Shown here: one piece after another, positions 36,574 through 45,355 of the stretch
How the letters are laid out: each line of letters opens with the position of its first letter
Position numbering within the stretch: position 1 is the first letter of the stretch
Assembly: GCF_040796495.1 (NCBI RefSeq)
Contig: NZ_JBFNQN010000009.1
Location: forward strand, 1-64,000
Origin: Kineococcus endophyticus
GTDB lineage: Bacteria > Actinomycetota > Actinomycetes > Actinomycetales > Kineococcaceae
Direction of reading: 5' to 3'
Length of the DNA stretch: 64,000 nucleotides
Notes under the pieces: model-generated
Told to the model about the DNA's origin: nothing
The model's input: only the letters and a program-made list of their open reading frames with translations
The model's database searches: none
Position numbers and translations under genes: made by a program

Positions 36574-37371
36574 TCACAGGCGGTACGTGCGCACGGCGTT
36601 CCCGGCCAGGACGGCGGACCGTTCGTCCTCGGAGAGCCCGTCGAGGAGGGAGCGCGTGCGGGCCACCACCGCCGGGTAGTCGAGAGCGAGCGTGCTCACG
36701 GGCCAGTCCGTCCCGAAGACGAGGCGGTCCGGTCCGAAGACGGTGAACAGGTGGTCCACGGCGGGTGCGAGCAGTTCCTGGTGGTCCAGGGTGAACAACC
36801 CCGACAGCTTGCACACGACGTTCTCCCGGCGCGCCAGCTCGGTGGTGCCGGCGCGCCACGCCGCGTACCCGTCCGTGCCCACCGGGGGCTTCGCGCCGTG
36901 GTCGAGCACGAAGGAGCCGTCCGGGACGGCGTCGAGGAGGGCCGCCACGGCCGGCAGCTGGTCGAACCGCACGAGCAGGTCCACGACCAGACCGTGCGCG
37001 GACCGGACCGCGGCGACGACGTCGGGGCGGCGCAACCAGTCGGGGTCGGGTTCGTCCTCGACCTGGTGCCGGACACCGCGCAAGAACTCCGCGTGCGCGA
37101 GCCCCTCGAGCTGAGCGGGGACGTCGCGGGTGTGGTCGACCCAGCCCACCACCCCGGCGATCAACCCGTCCGAGGCGGCCGCCACGGCGCAGAACTCCGC
37201 GGTCTCGGCGGCCGAGGACACGGTCTGGACCAGCACCGTGCGGTCCACGCCGGCCAGGGCCGTCTCGCGCCGCAGGTCGTCGGTGGTGAACGGCGCCGCG
37301 AGGGCGGGCGGCATCCACGGGTACTCCCGTCGCGACGGGTCCCAGAGGTGGTGGTGCGCGTCGACGATCAC
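36574..37371 (-). CDS. Amidohydrolase, probable L-fucono-1,5-lactonase
   Basis: The 265-residue protein belongs to the amidohydrolase_2 family. H-H-H-L-W is near residue 7, a His lies in V-L-D-H-G-A-K near residue 153, and G-T-D-W-P near residue 217 supplies the metal Asp. Family members in sugar-acid clusters open aldonolactones. Here it would convert L-fucono-lactone to L-fuconate, inferred from its place between the dehydrogenase and the other pathway genes. GTG 37371 overlaps the upstream stop (GTGA); the longer frame is arginine-rich shadow. Confidence 0.87.
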   Translation of the reverse strand: MIVDAHHHLWDPSRREYPWMPPALAAPFTTDDLRRETALAGVDRTVLVQTVSSAAETAEFCAVAAASDGLIAGVVGWVDHTRDVPAQLEGLAHAEFLRGVRHQVEDEPDPDWLRRPDVVAAVRSAHGLVVDLLVRFDQLPAVAALLDAVPDGSFVLDHGAKPPVGTDGYAAWRAGTTELARRENVVCKLSGLFTLDHQELLAPAVDHLFTVFGPDRLVFGTDWPVSTLALDYPAVVARTRSLLDGLSEDERSAVLAGNAVRTYRL

Positions 37372-38336
37372 GCCGCTCCCTCCCCCGGCACGACGAGCCC
37401 GGCGGGCAGGAGGTCCTCGCGCCGCAACGCCTCCCACACCTGGAGCGGCACCTCCTCCGCGAAGAGGGCCGCGTTGTGCTGCACCTCCTCCGGGGACCGC
37501 ATGCCCAGCACGACGGAGGCGACGGCCGGGTGCGCTCCGGCGGCGTGGACGGCCAGGGCGGGCAGTGTCGTCCCGTGCTCCCGGGCGATCGCGGCGGTGC
37601 GACGGGCCCGGCCCAGCAGTGCCGGTGGCGCCTGCTCGTACCGGTACGTCGCGTCCTGCGGGGGTTCGGCGGAGGCCAGCAGACCCGAGGCGAAGACTCC
37701 CCCGAGGACGACGGCCGTGCCCGCGCGCTGCGCCGCCGGGAACAGCCCGTCGGCGGCCGAGGCGTCGAGCAGGTGGTACCGGCCGGCGACGAGGACGACG
37801 TCGAGGTCGAACTCCTCGACGACCGCCGTCAGCGGGGCGGTCTCGTTCATCCCCGCTCCCACGGCCCGCACGAGCCCCTCCTCGCGCATCCGCAGCAGTT
37901 CGGGGAACGCCCCGGCCCGCGCGTCGTCGAGGTGGTCGTCGGGGTCGTGGACGAGGGCGACGTCGACGCGGTCCAGTCCCAGCCGTCCCAGGCTCTCCTC
38001 GACCGAGCGGCGCACCCCGGCGGCGGAGAAGTCCCAGACCCGCACGCGGGTGTCCGGGACGTCGAAGCCCTCGGTGTCGCGGCCCGCGCCGGGTCCGGGG
38101 ACCAGGAGCCGACCGACCTTCGTCTGGAGGAGGAACTCCTCGCGCGGGCGGTCCCGCAGGGCGGCACCGACGCGTTCCTCGCTGAGACCGGCGCCGTAGT
38201 GCGGAGCGGTGTCGACGTAGCGGACCCCCGCGTCCCAGCAGGCGTCGACGGTCGCGCGCGCCGTCTCGTCGGAGACGGCGGTGAAGAGGTTCCCGAGGGT
38301 GGCGGCCCCGAGACCCCAGCGGGGCAGGTCGATCAC
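37368..38336 (-). CDS. Aldo/keto reductase, probable L-fucose 1-dehydrogenase
   Basis: The 322-residue protein has the AKR catalytic tetrad: Asp and Tyr in V-D-T-A-P-H-Y-G near residues 42-49, Lys in L-L-Q-T-K-V near residue 75, His in V-A-L-V-H-D near residue 120. It is similar in layout to D-threo-aldose/L-fucose 1-dehydrogenases, which use NAD(P) to make the lactone. In this cluster it fits the first oxidation step. It is joined to both neighbours by 4-base overlaps. The cofactor is not determined. Confidence 0.87.
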   Translation of the reverse strand: MIDLPRWGLGAATLGNLFTAVSDETARATVDACWDAGVRYVDTAPHYGAGLSEERVGAALRDRPREEFLLQTKVGRLLVPGPGAGRDTEGFDVPDTRVRVWDFSAAGVRRSVEESLGRLGLDRVDVALVHDPDDHLDDARAGAFPELLRMREEGLVRAVGAGMNETAPLTAVVEEFDLDVVLVAGRYHLLDASAADGLFPAAQRAGTAVVLGGVFASGLLASAEPPQDATYRYEQAPPALLGRARRTAAIAREHGTTLPALAVHAAGAHPAVASVVLGMRSPEEVQHNAALFAEEVPLQVWEALRREDLLPAGLVVPGEGAA

Positions 38337-39112
38337 GTGGTTCCCCCCGCCGGCGGCCGGGCGGGCACCCGCAGCGCGTGCATCCCGCCGTCGACGGCCA
38401 GGACGGCCCCCGTCGTGGCCCCGGACCGGGGATCGGCGAGGTGGACGATCGCGTGCGCCACCTCCTCGGGCGTCACGAGGCGTCCGGTGGGCTGGCGGGC
38501 CTGCAGTGCAGCACGTTCGGCCGCGGGGTCGGCGCTGGCGTCGAGCAGGCGCTGCACCCACGGGGTGTCGGCCGTGCCGGGGTTCACGCAGTTGACGCGG
38601 ATGCCGTCGGCGAGGTGGTCGGCGGCCATCGCCAGCGTCAGGGCCTGCACGGCGCCCTTGGTCGCCGAGTACAGCGCCCGCTGCGGCAGGCCGGTCCAGG
38701 CGGCGATCGAGCACGTGTTGACGACGGCCGCGGTCCCCCTCTCCGCCGCCGCACGGCGCAGGTGCGGAAGGGCCGCGCGCGTCGTGCGGACGAGCCCGAC
38801 GACGTTGACGTCGTAGACCCGGTGCCAGGTGTCGTCGTCGTTGGCCGCGACGTCCCCGACGGCGCCCACGCCCGCGTTGTTCACGAGGACGTCGAGCCCG
38901 CCGAGGTGGTCGACCGCGGAGGTGACGGCGGCGCGGACGGAGGCGTCGTCGGACAGGTCGGCCCGGACGGTGCGGTGCTCGGCGGAGTCGTCCCGGTCCA
39001 GGACGACGACGCGCGCGCCCTCGGCGGTGAACCGGGCCGCCGTGGCCGCACCGATGCCCGAGGCACCGCCGGTGACGAGGACGGCCAGCCCGGCCAGCGG
39101 TTCCGACGTCAC
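38333..39112 (-). CDS. SDR, probable 2-keto-3-deoxy-L-fuconate dehydrogenase
   Basis: The 259-residue SDR has T-G-G-A-S-G-I-G near residues 14-21, N-N-A-G near residue 85, the catalytic Ser of N-T-C-S-I and Y-S-A-T-K near residue 160. In known non-phosphorylating fucose pathways an SDR oxidises 2-keto-3-deoxy-L-fuconate to the 2,4-diketo acid, with NAD. Its position after the dehydratase and before the AKR supports that role. The start overlaps the dehydratase stop by four bases. Confidence 0.87.
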   Translation of the reverse strand: MTSEPLAGLAVLVTGGASGIGAATAARFTAEGARVVVLDRDDSAEHRTVRADLSDDASVRAAVTSAVDHLGGLDVLVNNAGVGAVGDVAANDDDTWHRVYDVNVVGLVRTTRAALPHLRRAAAERGTAAVVNTCSIAAWTGLPQRALYSATKGAVQALTLAMAADHLADGIRVNCVNPGTADTPWVQRLLDASADPAAERAALQARQPTGRLVTPEEVAHAIVHLADPRSGATTGAVLAVDGGMHALRVPARPPAGGTT

Positions 39113-40455
39113 GCGGGGACCTCCCGCGTGTGCAGGTGGACGGGGTCCTCCGTGGGGACGGGGCGCCACTCGGCCCCGTCCGGGAAGGCGTAGTGCGCCA
39201 GCGTCTCCGGTCGCACCTGCGCGCTGAACCCGGGGGTCGTCGGGGCACGGTAGGCGCCCTGCGTGACGACGACGGGGTCGGTGAAGTGCTCGTGCAGGTG
39301 GTCGACGAACTCGATGACCCGGTCCTGCGTCGTGCCGGCGACGGCGACCAGGTCGAACATCGACAGGTGCTGCACCAGTTCGCACAGGCCGACACCGCCC
39401 GCGTGCGGGCAGACGGGGACGCCGAACTTCGCGGCCAGCAGCAGGATCGCGACGTTCTCGTTGACGCCGCCGACGCGGGCGGCGTCGATCTGCAGGACGT
39501 CGAGCGACCCCGCCTGCAGCAGCTGCTTGAAGACGATGCGGTTCTGGACGTGCTCCCCCGTGGCGACCTTGACCGGGCTCACCCCGCGCCGGATCGCCGC
39601 GTGCCCCAGGACGTCGTCGGGGCTCGTGGGTTCCTCGATCCACCAGGGGTCGTACGGCGCGAGCCGATTGACCCAGTCGATCGCCACGCCGACGTCCCAG
39701 CGCTGGTTGGCGTCGACCGCGATGCGGACCTCGGGCCCGACGGCCTCGCGGGCGAGGCGGAGGCGGCGCACGTCGTCCTCGACGTCCGCCCCGACCTTGA
39801 GCTTGATCTGGGAGAACCCCTCCGCGACCGCCTCGTGGGCCAGCCGGACGAGCTTCTCGTCGGAGTACCCCAGCCAGCCGGGGGTCGTGGTGTAAGCGGG
39901 GAACCCGCGCTCCAGCAGTTCCGCGCGGCGGGCGGCCCGGCCCGGTTCGGCGCGGCGCAGGAGCTCCAGCGCCTCCTCGCGGGTCAGGGCGTCGGTGAGG
40001 TAGCGGAAGTCGACGAGGTCGACGAGCTCCTCGGGGGTCATGCGGGACAGCAGGTCCCACAACGGCAGCCCGGCGCGCTTGGCCTTCAGGTCCCACAGGG
40101 CGTTGACGACGGCGGAGATCGCCATGTGCATGACGCCCTTCTCCGGTCCCAGCCAGCGCAGCTGGGAGTCGTCGACGAAGGACTTCGACGTGGCGCCCAT
40201 GTCGGCGAGGACGGCCTCGACGTCGCGGCCGAGGAGGTGCCCGGCGAGGGCGTCGATGGCGGCCACCTGCACGTCGTTGCCGCGGCCGATGGTGAACGCG
40301 AACCCGTGCCCCTCGAGGCCGTCGGGGTCGTCGGTGCCGACGACGAGGTAGGCCGCGGAGTAGTCCGGGTCGGGGTTCATGGCGTCGGACCCGTCGAGGT
40401 CGCGGGAGGTCGGGAACCGCACGTCGTGGGTCGTGAACCCGGTGAACCTGCTCAT
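39109..40455 (-). CDS. L-fuconate dehydratase (enolase superfamily)
   Basis: The 448-residue protein matches L-fuconate dehydratase of the mandelate-racemase subgroup. The base lysines lie in Q-I-K-L-K-V. The metal ligands are Asp in A-V-D-A-N-Q-R-W, Glu in W-W-I-E-E-P and Glu in A-T-G-E-H, and the catalytic His is in C-P-H-A-G-G-V-G. The enzyme removes water from L-fuconate to give 2-keto-3-deoxy-L-fuconate and needs Mg2+. The ATG at 40455 shares a base with the upstream stop (TGATG); a GTG just before is also possible. Confidence 0.93.
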   Translation of the reverse strand: MSRFTGFTTHDVRFPTSRDLDGSDAMNPDPDYSAAYLVVGTDDPDGLEGHGFAFTIGRGNDVQVAAIDALAGHLLGRDVEAVLADMGATSKSFVDDSQLRWLGPEKGVMHMAISAVVNALWDLKAKRAGLPLWDLLSRMTPEELVDLVDFRYLTDALTREEALELLRRAEPGRAARRAELLERGFPAYTTTPGWLGYSDEKLVRLAHEAVAEGFSQIKLKVGADVEDDVRRLRLAREAVGPEVRIAVDANQRWDVGVAIDWVNRLAPYDPWWIEEPTSPDDVLGHAAIRRGVSPVKVATGEHVQNRIVFKQLLQAGSLDVLQIDAARVGGVNENVAILLLAAKFGVPVCPHAGGVGLCELVQHLSMFDLVAVAGTTQDRVIEFVDHLHEHFTDPVVVTQGAYRAPTTPGFSAQVRPETLAHYAFPDGAEWRPVPTEDPVHLHTREVPA

Positions 40456-41297
40456 CACGCCGCACCCATCCGCTGGCGCATCCGCCCCAGCCCCTCGATC
40501 TCGCACTCGACGACCTGCCCGGCCCGCAGGTAGGGCTTGGGGTCCGGCTGCCCCAGGGCGACGCCCGCCGGCGTCCCGGTGTTGATGACGTCGCCGGCCT
40601 CGAGCACCATGAAGCGGCTGAGGTAGTGCACGAGCTCCCCGACGCCGAACACCATGTCGGCCGTCGTGCCGTCCTGGCGCAGCTCCCCGTCGACCCAGCA
40701 GCGCAGCGCCAGGGACGTCGGGTCGGGCACCTCCTCGGCGGTGACGAACCACGGGCCGAGGGGGTTGAAGGTCTCGCAGTTCTTGCCCTTGTCCCAGGTG
40801 CCGCCGCGCTCGGTCTGGAACTCGCGCTCGGAGACGTCGTGGGAGACGACGTAGCCGGCGACGGCGGCCAGCCCCTCCTGCGCGGACTCCAGGTACCGCA
40901 CCCGCCGTCCCAGGACGACACCCAGCTCGACCTCGTAGTCGGTCTTCTCCGAGCCCCGCGGGACGAGGACCTCGTCGAACGGCCCGACGACGGTCGAGGG
41001 CATCTTGAGGAACAGCACCGGCTCACCCGGCACCTGCGCTCCGGTCTCGGCGGCGTGGTCGCGGTAGTTCAGCCCGATGCACACCACGATGCCGGGACGG
41101 GGCAGCGGGCTGCCGACGCGCTCGCCCTCCACGTCCACCGTCGGGGCGTCGGCCAGGGCCGCCCGGGCGCGCTCGAGGTCCTCGAAGCTCCAGGCCGTCG
41201 CCGGGTCGAGGACACCCGACAGGTCGGCGTGCGTGCCGTCCTCGCGCAGGGCCACGGGTCGTTCGGCGCCGGGCCGGCCGATGCGCATCAGTCTCAC
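40455..41297 (-). CDS. Fumarylacetoacetase-family hydrolase (2,4-diketo-3-deoxy-L-fuconate hydrolase)
   Basis: The 280-residue protein has the FAH fold: G-L-N-Y-R-D-H-A near residue 75, D-Y-E-V-E-L-G-V near residue 118 (metal Glu pair), S-H-D-V-S-E near residue 150 (metal Asp), and N-T-G-T-P-A-G-V near residue 247. FAH proteins in fucose clusters split 2,4-diketo-3-deoxy-L-fuconate into pyruvate and L-lactate. It is the first catabolic gene after the permeases and is joined by TGATG to the dehydratase. The specific substrate is inferred from context. Confidence 0.88.
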   Translation of the reverse strand: MRLMRIGRPGAERPVALREDGTHADLSGVLDPATAWSFEDLERARAALADAPTVDVEGERVGSPLPRPGIVVCIGLNYRDHAAETGAQVPGEPVLFLKMPSTVVGPFDEVLVPRGSEKTDYEVELGVVLGRRVRYLESAQEGLAAVAGYVVSHDVSEREFQTERGGTWDKGKNCETFNPLGPWFVTAEEVPDPTSLALRCWVDGELRQDGTTADMVFGVGELVHYLSRFMVLEAGDVINTGTPAGVALGQPDPKPYLRAGQVVECEIEGLGRMRQRMGAA

Positions 41298-41322
41298 GGT
41301 CTTCTCCTGGTGGGTCGGTGGT

Positions 41323-42216
41323 TCAGCGGCCGCCGAGGCCGGACAGGGCGATGCCCCGCACGAGGTACTTCTGCAGCACCAGCACGAGCAGGACGGTCGG
41401 CGCCATGGAGATCGTCGCAGCCGCCATGAGCAGTTGCCACTCCTGGCCGTTCTGGCCGAGGAACAGGTTCAGCCCCAGCGGAACCGTCGTCGTCGACGTG
41501 TCGTTGGTGATGATGAGGGGCCACAGGAAGCTGTTCCAGTACGTGATGAAGGTGAACACCGCCAGGACGGCGAACGCGGGGGCCGCGATGGGCGCGATGA
41601 CGCGGGTGAGGATGCGCCAGTGCCCCGCCCCGTCGATCTTGGCCGCCTCCTCCAGCTCCGTGGGGATCGTCAGGAAGAACTGCCGCAGCAGGAAGGTCCC
41701 GAACGCCGTGAAGGCCCACGGCAGGATGAGCGCCTGGAAGGTGTTCACCCAGCCGAGGTTCTTCATGATGAGGAACATCGGCACGACGACGACCTCCTGC
41801 GGCACCATCAGGGTGCCGAGGTACAGCAGGAAGACCGCCTCACGGAAGCGGAACCGCAGCCGGGCGAAGGCGTACGCCGACATCGCCGAGGTGACGAGGG
41901 TGATGAGCGTCCCGGCCACCGCGACGAGGAGCGTGTTGAGCATGAACCGCCCGAAGGGCAGGTAGTCGGCGGCCTGGGTGTAGTTGGAGAACAGCAGCTG
42001 GTCGCCCAGCAGCTTCGGCGGCGTGGAGAAGACCTCCCCGCCCGACTTCAGCGAGCTCGCCACCATCCACACCAGCGGCATGGCGAACCCGAGGCCGACG
42101 AGGGTCAGCAGCACCTGCGAGACGGTGCGGCGCAGGCGGTGCCGGCCGTGCGGCCCGACGGGGGCGGCCGGTCGGCGCACGAGCGTGGGGCTCGGCGCGC
42201 GAGTGTCACTGGTCAT
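41323..42216 (-). CDS. Carbohydrate ABC transporter permease (MalG type)
   Basis: The 297-residue protein has six predicted membrane helices and the permease EAA loop L-E-E-A-A-K-I-D-G-A-G near residue 192, which contacts the ATPase. The N-terminus is short and basic. It pairs with the permease gene upstream, with which it overlaps by 11 bases. With the binding protein it should import L-fucose or fucosides. No ATPase gene is present in the cluster. Confidence 0.92.
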   Translation of the reverse strand: MTSDTRAPSPTLVRRPAAPVGPHGRHRLRRTVSQVLLTLVGLGFAMPLVWMVASSLKSGGEVFSTPPKLLGDQLLFSNYTQAADYLPFGRFMLNTLLVAVAGTLITLVTSAMSAYAFARLRFRFREAVFLLYLGTLMVPQEVVVVPMFLIMKNLGWVNTFQALILPWAFTAFGTFLLRQFFLTIPTELEEAAKIDGAGHWRILTRVIAPIAAPAFAVLAVFTFITYWNSFLWPLIITNDTSTTTVPLGLNLFLGQNGQEWQLLMAAATISMAPTVLLVLVLQKYLVRGIALSGLGGR

Positions 42217-43144
42217 AGTGGACCCACCGCTTCTGGCCGATGAACTGCACGGCCGTGATGATCATGATGAAGACGAAGAGGACCCAGGCGATGGCCGAGG
42301 CGAAGCCGAGGCGGAAGAACTGGAACCCGCTCTGGTACAGGTACATGACGAGCGTGGTCGTGCTGTTGCCCGGTCCGCCGCCGGTGAGGACGTAGGACTG
42401 CGTGAACACCTGGAAGGAGGAGATGAGCGTCAGCACCGTGGCGAAGAAGATGCTCGGCGACAGCAGCGGGAGCACCACGTTGAAGAACCGGCGGAAGGCG
42501 CCCGCCCCGTCGATCTCGGCCGCCTCGACGAGGTGCTGCGGCACCGCGTCGAGGGCGGCGGAGAAGACCAGCAGGTTGTAGCCGAAGCCCTGCCACACCG
42601 ACAGCAGGACGACGGCCGGCATGGCCCAGGCCGAGGAACCCAGGAAGTTCGGTGCCCCGACGCCGAACCAGGACTTCATCGCCGAGTCGACGAGCCCGTT
42701 CGGCGTCAGGAGCAGCGTGAACACGACGGCGTTGCCGACCATGGGCGTCACGGCCGGGATGAAGAACAGCACCCGGTAGTACCGCCGCCCCTTGATGCGC
42801 GGGGAGATCCAGACGGCCAGCCCCATCGAGACGACGATGTTGACCGGGACGTACAGCACGACGAACAGCAGGGTGTTGACGATGGCCGTGCGGAACGTGT
42901 CGTCGGTCGTGAACAGCTCGACGTAGTTCCCGAACCCCGTGAAGGTGGGGGTCCCCAGGACGGGCCAGTCGAAGAAGCTCATGACGAGCGAGGCGATGAC
43001 GGGGAAGAGCGTGAAGGCGAGGAACCCCAGGGCCCCCGGGGTGAGGAACCCCAGGGCCACCTTCCCGTCCCCGCGCCGGACCTCCTCCTTGGTGCCCCGT
43101 CGCTTCGTCCCCGGCGGGACGACCGGCGCTGCCGCTACGGCCAC
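42206..43144 (-). CDS. Carbohydrate ABC transporter permease (MalF type)
   Basis: The 312-residue protein has six predicted helices, with the EAA loop V-E-A-A-E-I-D-G-A-G near residue 206. It starts 10 bases after the binding-protein stop on the same strand. In the first helix a G-F-L-x-P-G-A-L-G-F-L-A-F segment is partly repeated at DNA level. It forms the membrane channel together with the next permease. Confidence 0.92.
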   Translation of the reverse strand: MAVAAAPVVPPGTKRRGTKEEVRRGDGKVALGFLTPGALGFLAFTLFPVIASLVMSFFDWPVLGTPTFTGFGNYVELFTTDDTFRTAIVNTLLFVVLYVPVNIVVSMGLAVWISPRIKGRRYYRVLFFIPAVTPMVGNAVVFTLLLTPNGLVDSAMKSWFGVGAPNFLGSSAWAMPAVVLLSVWQGFGYNLLVFSAALDAVPQHLVEAAEIDGAGAFRRFFNVVLPLLSPSIFFATVLTLISSFQVFTQSYVLTGGGPGNSTTTLVMYLYQSGFQFFRLGFASAIAWVLFVFIMIITAVQFIGQKRWVHYDQ

Positions 43145-43154
43145 GACCGACCTC

Positions 43155-44438
43155 CTACTTCTCGCCCTGGGCCTGGACCCGCTGGATCAGGTCGTCGACC
43201 GTGCTGTCGCCGTTGAACGCGGTGACGGCGTACCGGGAGTACGTGTCGTTGACCTGCGTCCAGTTCGCCGTCGTCTTGTAGGGGACGGAGTTCTGGATCG
43301 AGTAGTCCATGACGGTCTTCGCGTCCCCGAGGTCGTTCCCGTCGTACCAGGACTGCTGCTCCGAGACGCGGGCCGGGAACGCCCGGCCCTGCTGGCCGAG
43401 GTACTTCTCCGCGTCCACGCCGGTGAGGACGGCGACGGCCTTGGCCGCGCGGTCGGGGTCCTTGGCGGACGTCGAGACGCCGAACCCGGACCCGGCGGTC
43501 CACGTCTTGGACCCCTTCATCCCGGTCGGGACGGGGGCGATGCCGACCTCGAACTTGGCCGTGGCCTTGGCGTTGATGAGGCTCCACGGCCCGTCGAGCG
43601 TCATCGCGGCGTTGCCCGCCTGGAACTGGTTCGTGGCGGCCGAGGAGGTGTTCCCGCTGGGCAGCGGCGCGGCGACCTTCTCCTTGGTGATGAGGTCGGC
43701 GTACCACTGCAGGGTGGAACGCCAGGCGTCGTTGTCCACGTCGAGCTTGCCGGAGTCGTCGACCGCGGCGACGTCGTAGTCGGACAGGACGAACGGCAGG
43801 GCGCCGTCGATCGTGTTGTTGGCGAAGAACCCGTACTTCCCGCCCGTCGTGAGCTTGCGGGCGGCCGCCGTGAAGTCGTCCTTGGTCCACCCCTCGGCCG
43901 GCAGGGCCAGACCCGCCTCCTGGAACGCCGTCTTGTTGTAGAAGATGACGAAGGGCCCGAAGTCGTAGGGCAGGGCGAGCAGCTTCCCGTCGACCTTCAG
44001 GCCGTCGAAGATGCTCGACTCGAAGGTGTCCGAGGCGATGCCGAGGGACTCGAGCTTGTCGTCGAGGGGGACGAACAGCTCCGCGAACTGCGGGGCGCGC
44101 AGCGACTGCATGCTCAGCACGTCCGCGGAGGCACCGCTCGCGGCCTGGGAGGTGAGCTTGGTCCAGTAGTCGTTCCACGACGCGGTCTGGAACGTCACCT
44201 TGGTGCTGGAGTCGGCGGTCGTGACCATCTGGGCCACGTGCTTCCAGGCGTCGACCTCCTGGGTCGAGCCGGACCACATGAACCAGGTGAGGTCGCCGTC
44301 GGACCCGGAGGACCCCTGGGACCCGCCGCCGCAGGCGGCGAGCGCGGCCAGGGCGCCCGCTCCCCCGGCGTAGGACAGCAGGGAGCGGCGGGACAGGGCG
44401 GCGGCCTGGTGGGGCGCGGGCGTGCGGGGGTGGGACAT
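43155..44438 (-). CDS. Sugar ABC transporter substrate-binding lipoprotein
   Basis: The 427-residue protein has a lipoprotein signal: a twin-Arg-like S-R-R-S-L-L, a hydrophobic stretch, and the lipobox L-A-A-C near residue 35. It is therefore probably lipid-anchored outside the membrane. The rest is a family 1 solute-binding fold with Trp-rich ligand regions. The ATG at 44438 is chosen because GGAGG lies eight bases upstream, inside the alternative start at 44453. It is first in the fucose operon; the ligand is inferred to be L-fucose or fucosylated oligosaccharides. Confidence 0.93.
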   Translation of the reverse strand: MSHPRTPAPHQAAALSRRSLLSYAGGAGALAALAACGGGSQGSSGSDGDLTWFMWSGSTQEVDAWKHVAQMVTTADSSTKVTFQTASWNDYWTKLTSQAASGASADVLSMQSLRAPQFAELFVPLDDKLESLGIASDTFESSIFDGLKVDGKLLALPYDFGPFVIFYNKTAFQEAGLALPAEGWTKDDFTAAARKLTTGGKYGFFANNTIDGALPFVLSDYDVAAVDDSGKLDVDNDAWRSTLQWYADLITKEKVAAPLPSGNTSSAATNQFQAGNAAMTLDGPWSLINAKATAKFEVGIAPVPTGMKGSKTWTAGSGFGVSTSAKDPDRAAKAVAVLTGVDAEKYLGQQGRAFPARVSEQQSWYDGNDLGDAKTVMDYSIQNSVPYKTTANWTQVNDTYSRYAVTAFNGDSTVDDLIQRVQAQGEK

Positions 44439-44512
44439 GGGGAGTGCCTCCATGACGTCGATGTCACCGCGGCGACGCCGAACGGCTCACCACGCGAAGC
44501 ACCGAGCAGACC

Positions 44513-44524
44513 TCGGATGTCTGA
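44513..44524. promoter_or_regulatory. Operator candidate for the fucose regulator
   Basis: TCGGATGTCTGA is an imperfect palindrome of the size bound by FCD-type GntR proteins. It lies just past the promoter-like TTGACA/TACACC pair upstream of the operon, where binding would block transcription. TCGGATGTC recurs in inverted orientation at 44584-44592, inside the ydcF end. Confidence 0.5.
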
Positions 44525-44526
44525 AG

Positions 44527-44553
44527 GGTGTACCCCGCTCCAGGGCCTGTCAA
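44527..44553 (-). promoter_or_regulatory. Promoter candidate of the fucose operon
   Basis: On the minus strand TTGACA (44553-44548) precedes TACACC (44532-44527) by 15 bases. The TTGACA is a perfect -35 hexamer; the spacing is short, so the -10 assignment is weak. It overlaps the ydcF stop and lies about 90 bases upstream of the binding-protein start. Confidence 0.4.
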
Positions 44554-45194
44554 GAACCCTCGATGCCGTGTTCCTCGGAGCTGGACATCCGATGACTAGA
44601 CACCGTGCGGAGACCGACGGACCGCGCGAGGTCGTACCCGGCGGTCGCGGCCTTCAGGCCCCAGCGCTCGCCGGGGCGGTAGTCGGCGGCCGGTACGAGC
44701 CGGGCGGCGAGGTCCGGACGCAGGCGCGCGAGGTAGCGGCGGGCGCGCAGCGCGTGCACCGGCGAGGACGCCAGGGCCACGTGCCGGGCACCCTCGAGGT
44801 CGCCCAGCGTGCGGACGACGTTCTCCCACGTGGTCGTGGCCGTCTCCTCCGTCCGCAGCCGTGCGGGGTCGACGCCGAGGACGTCGCGGGCGTGGGCCGC
44901 CATGACGGCCGCCTCGCTCGGGGCGCCGGGCCGTGCGTAGCCGGAGAACACCAGGACCGGCCGGCCCGGGGTGCGGACGGCGATCTCGGTGCGCCAGCGC
45001 TGCATCCCGCTGACCGTGCCGTCCGGCCGGGGCGGGCAGCCGAGGACCACGACGACGTCGGGGGCGACCGCGCGCCGGCCTCCCGGGAACCCGCGCCGGG
45101 CCGCGAGGGCGTGGACGGCCTCGACCGACGCCCACCCGAGGACGGCCGCGCCGAGGAGGGCAGCGCCCGCTCGGGGGTCCAGGGGCGTCCGCAC
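44550..45194 (-). CDS. YdcF/DUF218 family protein
   Basis: The 214-residue protein has one N-terminal hydrophobic segment (about 9-30) followed by a DUF218 domain, with V-V-V-V-L-G-C near residue 47 and the E-E-T-A-T-T-T-W-E-N segment near 115. The family includes ElyC/SanA/YdcF, linked to envelope maintenance in enterobacteria; function here is unknown. It ends just before the fucose operon promoter, on the same strand, and is divergent from the aminotransferase gene at 45356. Confidence 0.82.
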   Translation of the reverse strand: MRTPLDPRAGAALLGAAVLGWASVEAVHALAARRGFPGGRRAVAPDVVVVLGCPPRPDGTVSGMQRWRTEIAVRTPGRPVLVFSGYARPGAPSEAAVMAAHARDVLGVDPARLRTEETATTTWENVVRTLGDLEGARHVALASSPVHALRARRYLARLRPDLAARLVPAADYRPGERWGLKAATAGYDLARSVGLRTVSSHRMSSSEEHGIEGS

Positions 45195-45355
45195 CGCCCC
45201 ACCCTGTCCCGCCGCCCTCCCCGCAGCAACAGCGACGGCGACGGGGTAGCGCTACCGCGCGACACTCCGGAGCGCCACCGGCCTCCCCTGGACCCCGGCG
45301 GACGGGGCCCGCGTGCCAAGCTGGACCGGCCCCGCACACCCCGAGAAGGCCGGTC

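Noticed and set aside
44584-44592. Second TCGGATGTC as an independent operator
   Set aside because: It lies inside the ydcF coding end. It was kept only as a comment to the first site.
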